Shown piece after piece: positions 54,489 through 64,000 of a stretch of 64,000 nucleotides of DNA; the stretch's first letter is position 1; every line of letters begins with the position of its first letter. Origin of the DNA: Lentzea sp. NBRC 102530 (GTDB lineage Bacteria > Actinomycetota > Actinomycetes > Mycobacteriales > Pseudonocardiaceae). Location of the stretch: the NCBI RefSeq assembly GCF_030269365.1, contig NZ_BSTF01000010.1, positions 248,001-312,000 of the forward strand, given 5' to 3'. The notes under the pieces are model-generated. The model was not told where the DNA came from, did not search any database, and saw only the letters and a list, made by a program, of their open reading frames with translations. The position numbers were made by a program, and so were the translations under genes.

Positions 54489-55297
54489 CTAGAGGCTCTC
54501 CTGGACCCTCCGCACGGCGCTGACCAGCGCAGACACGTCCGGACCGTGCTTCAGAACATCTCGTGAAGAAGTCGGCAGAACGCCCCGCATGTCGGGCCCG
54601 AAGAGCCGTTTTAGATCTGCCACAGAGCCGCCCTGGGCACCGAAACCGGGGGCCAGGATCGGCCCGTTGAACCCGGAGAGGTCTACATCCGTTTCCCCGA
54701 TCGTGGCACCCACGACGAGCCCGACATCACCGCTCGGGGAAATGCCTGAATTCCGAGCGGTTGCGAAATCGATGATCGTCCGGGCCACGGTTCGCCCGTC
54801 CGGAGCAACGGCGCGCTGGACCTCGGCACCCTCCGGGTTCGAGGTCAGCGCGAGCACGAACACGCCCCGGCCGGTCGCCCGCGCCGTGTCGAGCGCGGGC
54901 TGCAGCGAGCCGAAGCCGAGGAACGGCGACAGCGTCACGGCGTCCCCGGCGAGCGGCGAGCCGTCGCTCAGGTACGCCTGCGCGTAGGCGGCCATGGTCG
55001 AGCCGATGTCGCCGCGCTTGGCGTCCACGAGCACGAGCGTGCCCGAGTCGCGCAGCTCCGCGATCACCCGCTCCAGGACGGCGACGCCTCGGGACCCGTA
55101 GGCCTCGAAGAACGCCGCCTGCGGCTTCACCATCGCCACCGTGCCGCCGAAGGCCTCCACGGCCGTCAGGGCGAACCGTTCGAGGCCCTCCGCGGTCGGG
55201 GAGAGGCCCCACGCCTCCAGCAGGCTCGGGTGCGGGTCGATCCCGACGCACAGAGGTCCGTGCGCACCGACGGCCTTCTCGAGCTTCTCGCCGAACG

Positions 55298-55301
<4 letters not shown>
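54489..55301 (-). CDS. pyrF: Orotidine 5'-phosphate decarboxylase
   Basis: A 270-aa type 2 enzyme making UMP. Catalytic Lys-Asp array in VLVDAKRGDIGSTMAAYAQA, start LCVGIDPHPSLLEAWGLSP, C-terminal ILAPGFGAQGG for phosphate binding. Overlaps carB by 4 bp. Last gene of the pyr operon. Confidence 0.96.
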
Positions 55302-58599
<3,298 letters not shown>

Positions 58600-58600
<1 letters not shown>

Positions 58601-59712
58601 CAGCGGGCCTCATTCATCATGGTCACGAAGTCGTCGAACAGGGGCGCGGCGTCGTGCGGACCGGCCGCGGCCTCGGGGTGGTACTGCACGGAGAACGCCG
58701 GCGCGTCGAGCAGCCGGACGCCCTCGACGGTGCCGTCGTTGGGGCAGTAGTGCGACAGCACGGCGCGGCCGAACTCCGAGGAGAACTCCTCCCCCGGCGT
58801 CCCTTCCAGCGCGAACCCGTGGTTCTGCGAGGTGATGGCGACCTTGCCGGTGGTCACGTCGATGACCGGGATGTTGATGCCGCGGTGGCCGTAGCGCATC
58901 TTGTACGTCCCGCGGCCGACCGCGCGGCCCAGGATCTGGTTGCCGAAGCAGATGCCGAACAGCGGCAGCTTGCGGCCGAGGGCCTCGCGGGTCAGCTCGA
59001 TGGCGTGGTCCTGCGTGGCCGGGTCACCAGGGCCGTTCGACAGGAACAGACCGTCGGGGCTGACCTTCAGGATGTCCTCGAAGGTGCTGGTCAGCGGCAG
59101 GACGTGCACCTCGATGCCGCGCGCCGCCATCATCCGCGGGGTGTTGGACTTGATGCCCAGGTCCAGCGCCGCGACGGTGTACTTCTTCTCGCCGACGGCC
59201 TCGACGACGTACGGCTTGGAGGTCGTCACGTCGACCGCGAGGTTCGCGCCGACCATCTGCGCGGACGCCTTGACCTGCTCGACCATCGACGCGTCGTCGG
59301 TCAGGTCGGAGCCGGAGAACACGCCGGCGCGCATCGCGCCCTGCTCGCGGATGTGGCGGGTCAGCGTGCGGGTGTCGAGGCCCGCGATGCCGACGACGCC
59401 CTGGTTCGCGAGCTCCTCGTCGAGGCCCCGCTTGGAGCGCCAGTTCGACGGCGTGCGCGCGGGGTCGCGGACGACGTAGCCCGCCACCCAGATCTTCGAC
59501 GACTCGTCGTCCTCGTCGTTCCAGCCGGTGTTGCCGATCTGCGGCGCGGTCTGCACCACGATCTGGCGGTGGTAGGAGGGGTCGGTCAGGGTTTCCTGGT
59601 ACCCGGTCATGGCCGTGGAGAACACGACCTCGCCGAGCGAGACGCCGGTCGCTCCGTACGCCTCACCGCGGAAGACACGTCCGTCTTCCAGCACCAATGC
59701 CGCGTTCGTCAC
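58600..59712 (-). CDS. carA: Carbamoyl-phosphate synthase, small subunit
   Basis: A 370-aa glutamine amidotransferase passing ammonia to CarB. The N-terminal domain has VFSTAMTGYQETLTDPSY; the class I GATase triad Cys lies in PLFGICFGNQILGRAVG, and His/Glu in VQYHPEAAAGPHD. GTG 59712 has GGGAGG upstream and overlaps the preceding stop by GTGA. Confidence 0.97.
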
Positions 59713-60197
59713 GCCTTGCCTCCCACTAGAGCAGCTACCCATTCGTCGTAAACGTCTTTGTCGTCACCGCGAAAGCCAGTGTCGAACAGGTGGCCATCGT
59801 TTTCCCACTGCACCACCAACAAGCCCTCTTCGCTGAACATGACCTTGCCGGCGAGGCCCCGGTCCGTCCGGGCGTCCCGGATGGACTCGGCCGGGATGAA
59901 CAGCGGCGAGGCGCCGGTCCGTTCGATCGCGATGCCCTCCGGCACCAGGCTGAGCGTCGCCTCGGCGCGGTGGCCGATGTCGCCGACCTGGATGCGGTCC
60001 TGCCAGTTGCCCGCGTTCGTCGTTCCGATGTAGACGCCGGTGGTCTCGAGGCGCGCGGCACCGAGCTGCTGCGGCGTCGAGGGGAACGCCGGCAGGTCGG
60101 CCTGCTTGCGCTGACGCCGCTTCCAGCCGTGCCACATGCCGTAGACGCACAGCGCGAAGAAGACGAAGACCGCCAGGGACAGGAGGATCCGGGTCAT
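59709..60197 (-). CDS. Membrane protein with PH-like domain, pyr operon
   Basis: A 162-aa protein: one N-terminal TM helix (ILLSLAVFVFFALCVYGMW), basic stretch KRRQRKQ, then a soluble PH-like transporter-associated domain (LETTGVYIGTTNAGNWQDRI, LFIPAESIRDARTDRGLAG). The position between pyrC and carA is conserved (Rv1382 in M. tuberculosis). Function unknown. Overlaps pyrC and carA by 4 bp each. Confidence 0.82.
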   Translation of the reverse strand: MTRILLSLAVFVFFALCVYGMWHGWKRRQRKQADLPAFPSTPQQLGAARLETTGVYIGTTNAGNWQDRIQVGDIGHRAEATLSLVPEGIAIERTGASPLFIPAESIRDARTDRGLAGKVMFSEEGLLVVQWENDGHLFDTGFRGDDKDVYDEWVAALVGGKA

Positions 60198-61474
60198 TCC
60201 GCAATCCTTCCCGCCAGGGCGGTCACCCGGCCACGCAAGATGGTGGCCGTCACCGCGGCAGGCAGCTCCATGCCCTCGAACGGGGTGTTGCCCGCGATGC
60301 TCGCGAGCTCGGCGCCGGTCACGGTCCAGGAGGCGTCCGGGTCGACCAGCACGAGGTTCGCGGGCTCGCCGACCGCGATCGGACGGCCCTGGTCGGTCAG
60401 CCCGGCGATCTCGGCGGGCTTCTCGCTCATGACCCGCGCGACGCCGCGCCAGTCCAGCAGCCCCGTCCTGACCATGGTCTCGACGACGATGCCCAGCGCG
60501 GTCTGCAGGCCGAGCATGCCCGGACGGGCCGCCGACCACTCGCAGTCCTTGTCCTGCACGGCGTGCGGGGCGTGGTCGGTCGCGACGCAGTCGATCGTGC
60601 CGTCGGCCAGGGCCTGGCGCAGCGCGTCCACGTCGGTCTGCGTGCGCAGCGGCGGGTTGACCTTGTTGACCGGGTCGTAGGTCTCGAGCCGGTCGTCGGT
60701 CAGGATCAGGTGGTGCGGGGTGACCTCGGCGCTCACCTTGGTGCCGCGGGCCTTGGCCCACTTCAGGACGTCCGCCGTGCCGGTGGTGCTGACGTGGCAG
60801 ACGTGCAGCTTCGCGTCGACCTGCTGCGCGAGGATGCAGTCGCGGGCGACGATCGACTCCTCGGCGGCGGCGGGCCAGCCCTGCAGGCCGAGACGCGAGG
60901 CGTTCTCGCCCTCGTGCGCCTGAGCACCGACCGTGAGCCTCGGCTCCTCGGCGTGCTGGGCGATGACGGCACCGAGCGCCTTCGAGTACTCCAGGGCGCG
61001 GCGCATGATCAACGGGTCGTGCACGCAGTGGCCGTCGTCGGAGAAGACGCGGACGTTCGCCTTGGACTTGGCCATCGTGCCGAGCTCGGCGAGCTTCTCG
61101 CCCTTCAGGCCGACCGTGACGGCGCCGACCGGGTGGACGTCGACCAGGCCGACCTCCTGGCCGCGGCGGGCCACGTGCTCGACGATGACGGCGTTGTCGG
61201 CGACCGGGTCGGTGTTGGCCATCGCGAACACGGCCGTGTACCCGCCGAGAGCGGCCGCGCGCGACCCCGTCTCGATGGTCTCGGTGTCCTCGCGGCCCGG
61301 TTCACGCAGGTGGGTGTGCAGGTCGACGAAGCCCGGCAGCAGCACCGCGCCGTTGCCTTCGACCACTTCGGCGTTGTCGTCCGTACCTTCTGCGATCACG
61401 CCGTCGCGGATCAGCAGATCGATCGGTTCGCCCTCGCCATAGGGACGTACGCCCTTGAGCAGCAAGGGTTTCAC
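60194..61474 (-). CDS. pyrC: Dihydroorotase
   Basis: A 426-aa zinc amidohydrolase closing carbamoyl-aspartate to dihydroorotate. Metal ligands in FVDLHTHLREPGREDTET, the next His in AQHAEEPRL and CHVSTTGTADVL, Asp in DCVATDHAPHAVQDK. Starts 4 bp inside pyrB. Confidence 0.97.
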   Translation of the reverse strand: MKPLLLKGVRPYGEGEPIDLLIRDGVIAEGTDDNAEVVEGNGAVLLPGFVDLHTHLREPGREDTETIETGSRAAALGGYTAVFAMANTDPVADNAVIVEHVARRGQEVGLVDVHPVGAVTVGLKGEKLAELGTMAKSKANVRVFSDDGHCVHDPLIMRRALEYSKALGAVIAQHAEEPRLTVGAQAHEGENASRLGLQGWPAAAEESIVARDCILAQQVDAKLHVCHVSTTGTADVLKWAKARGTKVSAEVTPHHLILTDDRLETYDPVNKVNPPLRTQTDVDALRQALADGTIDCVATDHAPHAVQDKDCEWSAARPGMLGLQTALGIVVETMVRTGLLDWRGVARVMSEKPAEIAGLTDQGRPIAVGEPANLVLVDPDASWTVTGAELASIAGNTPFEGMELPAAVTATILRGRVTALAGRIAE

Positions 61475-62403
61475 GCGGTTTCCTCCTCGTGGGCAAGCAG
61501 GTGGTACAGCACGGCCATGCGCACGTGGACACCGTTGCGGACCTGCCCGGTGATGGCGGCCTGCGGGCTGTCGGCGACGACGGAGGCGATCTCCATGCCG
61601 CGCAGCATCGGGCCGGGGTGCAGCACGACGGCGTGCTCGGGCAGCAGCTTCAGGCGGCGCTCGTTGAGGCCGTACGCGATCGAGTACTCGCGCGAGCTCG
61701 GGAAGAACCCGCCGGTCATCCGCTCGGCCTGCACGCGCAGCAGCATCACCGCGTCCTGCGAGGCGAGTTCGGAGTCGATCTCGTGCGAGACCGTGACCGG
61801 CCAGTTCTCCACGCCCGTGGGCAGCAGCGTGGGCGGGGCGACGAGCGTGACCTCGGCACCGAGCGTGGTCAGCAGGTGCACGTTCGACCGGGCGACCCGG
61901 CTGTGCAGGACGTCACCGACGATCGCGACGCGGCGGCCGTCGAGGCTGCCGAGGCGGTCGCGCAGCGTGGCGGCGTCGAGCAACGCCTGGGTGGGGTGCT
62001 CGTGCATGCCGTCGCCCGCGTTCACCACGGACGTGCTGGTGTGCTTGAGCCAGCCCGCGAGCCGGTGGGCGGCACCGGACGCCGGGTGCCGCACGATGAC
62101 GCAGTCGGCGCCCGCGGCCTGCAACGTCAGGGCGGTGTCGCGCAACGACTCGCCCTTGCTGACGCTGGAACCGGAGCTGCTGACGTTGATCACGTCGGCG
62201 GACATCCACTTGCCGGCGATCTCGAAGCTCACGCGGGTGCGGGTGCTGTTCTCGTAGAACATCGTGATCACGGTGCGGCCGCGCAACGTCGGCAGCTTGC
62301 GGACCTCGCGGCCGAGCAGCGCCTGCTTCAGCCGGTCCGCCGTGTCGAGGATCGCGACCGCCTGGTCGCGGCCGAGGCCGTCGGTGGAGAGCAGGTGCTT
62401 CAC
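61471..62403 (-). CDS. pyrB: Aspartate carbamoyltransferase, catalytic subunit
   Basis: A 310-aa enzyme joining carbamoyl phosphate to aspartate. Phosphate-binding STRTRVSFE, VIVRHPASGAAHRLA and HPTQALLDAATLRDRLG are intact. No pyrI regulatory subunit is encoded; control is at the RNA level through PyrR. Overlaps pyrR and pyrC by 4 bp. Confidence 0.97.
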   Translation of the reverse strand: MKHLLSTDGLGRDQAVAILDTADRLKQALLGREVRKLPTLRGRTVITMFYENSTRTRVSFEIAGKWMSADVINVSSSGSSVSKGESLRDTALTLQAAGADCVIVRHPASGAAHRLAGWLKHTSTSVVNAGDGMHEHPTQALLDAATLRDRLGSLDGRRVAIVGDVLHSRVARSNVHLLTTLGAEVTLVAPPTLLPTGVENWPVTVSHEIDSELASQDAVMLLRVQAERMTGGFFPSSREYSIAYGLNERRLKLLPEHAVVLHPGPMLRGMEIASVVADSPQAAITGQVRNGVHVRMAVLYHLLAHEEETA

Positions 62404-62972
62404 TTCAGCACCACTCCGTCGCGGCCGTCGAACTCCTCGAGGTTCACGACGACGTCCTCGTTCTTCGACGTCGGCAGGTTCTTGCCCACGTAGTCCGCGC
62501 GGATCGGCAGCTCGCGGTGACCGCGGTCGACGAGCACGGCGAGCTGGACGGCTCGGGGCCGGCCGTGGTCGCGCAGGGCGTCGAGGGCGGCGCGGATCGT
62601 GCGACCGGAGAACAGCACGTCGTCCACGAGCACGACCAGCTTGTCGTCGATGCCGCCCTCGGGCAGCTTCGTCGCCTCCAACGGCCTGGTGGGGCCTCGG
62701 CGGAGGTCGTCGCGGTAGAGGGTGATGTCGAGCGTGCCCTCGTGCACCGTCCGGCCGGAAAATTCGGCGATCTTAGCGGCAAGGCGCCGTGCGAGGGGGG
62801 CTCCCCGGCTGGGAATACCCATCAAGACGACGTCGGGTGCGCTGGGTGCATCGAGAGCGGTCTTCTCGATGATCTGATGGGCCATTCGGGCGACAGTGCG
62901 CGCGACGTCACCGGCCGAGAGAATCTCGCGATCCCCGGCCGGATCCGTCGCGCCACGTTGACGTGACGCCAC
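62400..62972 (-). CDS. pyrR: PyrR RNA-binding attenuation protein / uracil phosphoribosyltransferase
   Basis: A 190-aa protein of the phosphoribosyltransferase fold. PRPP motif LVVLVDDVLFSGRTIRAALD is complete. With UMP bound, PyrR grips the leader RNA of the pyr operon and lowers expression; in mycobacteria this is translational repression. Its own leader (62977-63008) has the binding sequence. GTG start with GGAGG 7 bp upstream. First gene of pyrR-B-C-PH-carA-carB-pyrF. Confidence 0.96.
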   Translation of the reverse strand: MASRQRGATDPAGDREILSAGDVARTVARMAHQIIEKTALDAPSAPDVVLMGIPSRGAPLARRLAAKIAEFSGRTVHEGTLDITLYRDDLRRGPTRPLEATKLPEGGIDDKLVVLVDDVLFSGRTIRAALDALRDHGRPRAVQLAVLVDRGHRELPIRADYVGKNLPTSKNEDVVVNLEEFDGRDGVVLK

Positions 62973-62976
62973 GGCT

Positions 62977-63017
62977 GGACCTCCTTCCCCGCCTCACTGG
63001 ACGGGTCCTTAAAGGAC
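62977..63017 (-). promoter_or_regulatory. PyrR-binding leader RNA of the pyr operon
   Basis: On the minus strand the leader reads GTCCAGTGAGGC (62991-63002), close to the PyrR binding consensus ARUCCnGnGAGGYU. It lies in the loop of a hairpin closed by GGACC/GGTCC (63004-63008 with 62977-62981), whose 3' arm includes the pyrR Shine-Dalgarno GGAGG. The same GGTCC can instead join the GTCC/GGAC stem at 63005-63017, so two folds exclude each other. PyrR with UMP would favour the fold hiding the ribosome-binding site. Confidence 0.8.
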
Positions 63018-63124
63018 GTCGGACACCTAGTAATAGCTAGGCTGACCTGCACCGTATCACCTACGGACGGTCAACCATCCGAGTGGTAGGCCAGGCGTGG
63101 CGCGCGTCTCTCCTTGAGATCAGC

Positions 63125-63165
63125 TTGACCTGCCGACCACGGCGAGTAATCATTACTCTGCGTAT
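63125..63165 (+). promoter_or_regulatory. bldD: bldD promoter with BldD box
   Basis: A promoter-like pair TTGACC (63125-63130) and TAATCA (63147-63152), spacer 16, precedes bldD. At 63153-63165, TTACTCTGCGTAT fits the BldD box TnACnCWGnGTnA except for the last base, placed just after the -10. A perfect palindrome GAGTAATCATTACTC (63144-63158) overlaps it. Autorepression of bldD is known in Streptomyces coelicolor, and this layout would allow it. Confidence 0.7.
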
Positions 63166-63229
63166 CGATCTAAGCCTCCCCGCAGCCAGCGTGTACTGCT
63201 GACGGGGCGAATGAACGGAGAACCGCCAC

Positions 63230-63718
63230 ATGGGCGACTACGCCAAGGCGCTGGGGGCCAAGCTCCGCGCTATCCGCCAGCAGCAGGGTCTGTCCCTGCA
63301 CGGCGTCGAGCAGAAGTCCGGCGGTCGCTGGAAGGCCGTGGTCGTCGGCTCCTACGAGCGCGGTGACCGCGCGGTGACCGTGCAGAAGCTGGCCGAGCTG
63401 GCCGACTTCTACGGGGTTCCCGTCGCCGAGCTCCTGCCGGAGGGCCGCGTGCCGTCCGGTGCCGAGCCGGCCACCAAGATCGTGATCAACCTCGAACGGC
63501 TCCAGCAGCTGCCGGTCGAGAAGGTCGGCCCGCTGGCCCGCTACGCAGCGACCATCCAGTCGCAGCGCGGTGACTACAACGGCAAGGTCCTCTCCATCCG
63601 CACCGAGGACCTGCGTTCGCTCGCGATCATCTACGACATGACGCCGGGCGAGCTCACCGAGCAGCTCATCGACTGGGGTGTGCTTCCTCCCGAGGCGCGT
63701 CCCGCGAAGGAAGACTGA
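63230..63718 (+). CDS. bldD: Developmental regulator BldD
   Basis: A 162-aa DNA-binding protein that holds back sporulation genes during vegetative growth. N-terminal XRE-type HTH (LRAIRQQQGLSLHGVEQKSG, then WKAVVVGSYERGDRAVTVQK) and the C-terminal domain carrying the c-di-GMP signature RGD-x8-RxxD: RGD at 113-115 and RTED at 124-127. A tetramer of c-di-GMP bridges two subunits in S. coelicolor. All signature residues are present, so control by c-di-GMP is expected. Divergent from the pyr operon, followed by a strong terminator. Confidence 0.96.
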   Translation: MGDYAKALGAKLRAIRQQQGLSLHGVEQKSGGRWKAVVVGSYERGDRAVTVQKLAELADFYGVPVAELLPEGRVPSGAEPATKIVINLERLQQLPVEKVGPLARYAATIQSQRGDYNGKVLSIRTEDLRSLAIIYDMTPGELTEQLIDWGVLPPEARPAKED

Positions 63719-63737
63719 GCTTCCTCGAACCGCCACG

Positions 63738-63791
63738 CGAGGCTCCCCCGACGTCCTGCCAGTCGCCCTGAGGACGTTCGTGGGAGCCTCG
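63738..63791. terminator. Bidirectional terminator after bldD
   Basis: CGAGGCTCCC (63738-63747) pairs with GGGAGCCTCG (63782-63791), with an inner ACGTCC/GGACGT stem. It lies between convergent genes, 20 bp after bldD. Confidence 0.85.
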
Positions 63792-63804
63792 TGCGTTCAC
63801 CGGG

Positions 63805-64000
63805 TCATTCGGGCGAGAACAGTCGGCGGACGTGCTCCCGGTCCGTGATCGCGTGGATCGCCGCGATCTTCCGCTCGCGCACGGTGAACGCCACGAGCGC
63901 GACCGGCTGGCCCTCCACGGTGGACACGAGACCCGCCTCGCCGCCGACCACCGCGCGTTCCACGCACGGCGCCGTCTGCAGCACCGCCGCCTTCGGCCCG
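63805..64000 (-). CDS. C-terminal end of a SnoaL/SigJ-like protein, cut by window
   Basis: The last 65 codons of a minus-strand gene, stop at 63805. The visible product ends VSTVEGQPVALVAFTVRERK then IAAIHAITDREHVRRLFSPE, the pattern of the SnoaL-like/NTF2-type C-terminal domain found in ECF41 and SigJ-type sigma factors. The 5' part lies beyond the window, so the exact family is uncertain. Convergent with bldD. Confidence 0.6.
   Translation of the reverse strand, partial: GPKAAVLQTAPCVERAVVGGEAGLVSTVEGQPVALVAFTVRERKIAAIHAITDREHVRRLFSPE

Overview
The window is high-GC DNA with dense genes, frequent GTG starts and many 1-4 base stop/start overlaps. It carries bldD, mihF (actinobacterial IHF), a PriA without Walker motifs, a short rpoZ and a RipA-like NlpC/P60 endopeptidase. 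This points to a filamentous actinomycete, most likely of the Pseudonocardiaceae (Lentzea/Saccharothrix/Actinosynnema type); the family assignment is inference. It looks chromosomal. I saw no tRNA, rRNA, CRISPR array, transposase, phage gene or natural-product cluster.

Left part (1-28 kb) is mostly accessory. It starts with a truncated sensor kinase followed by a TAXI-type binding lipoprotein and a DHFR-fold reductase. Next come a minus-strand moxR-DUF58-VWA operon and a TetR-mobA pair divergent from a DrrAB-type ABC exporter, with two matching operators between them. Further on are an aldo/keto reductase, two isochorismatase-type hydrolases flanking a GlxA-type regulator, a GNAT-like/barstar fusion, a TetR/GNAT divergon, the NlpC/P60 hydrolase, an acyl-CoA synthetase next to a sirtuin, two coupled membrane proteins of unknown role, an FAD monooxygenase, and an ABC transporter coupled to a large SARP/AfsR-type regulator. 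At 27.1-28.2 kb a divergent hydrolase/AraC pair is decayed on both sides.

Middle part (28-48 kb): aconitase; then on the minus strand def-fmt-rsmB-(flavoprotein)-rpe-ribD-ribE-ribBA-ribH-PH protein, i.e. translation initiation/16S rRNA modification followed by riboflavin synthesis, nearly all translationally coupled. An ECF sigma factor with a coupled membrane protein, gamma-glutamyltransferase and priA lie to its right.

Right part (48-64 kb): a Tat-exported phospholipase C, then the core series metK-coaBC-rpoZ-gmk-mihF and pyrF-carB-carA-(PH-like)-pyrC-pyrB-pyrR, all minus strand. The pyr operon leader carries a PyrR-type RNA-binding sequence next to the pyrR ribosome-binding site. Divergent from it is bldD, the c-di-GMP-controlled developmental regulator, with a near-consensus BldD box in its promoter. 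The window ends inside the 3' part of a gene with a SnoaL/SigJ-like C-terminus. The order pyrR...metK, priA, fmt-rsmB-rpe-rib matches what is known for Mycobacterium tuberculosis (about Rv1379-Rv1417), and acn, the RipA-like hydrolase and moxR-DUF58-VWA correspond to Rv1475c-Rv1481, so accessory genes seem to have been inserted into an ancient core order.
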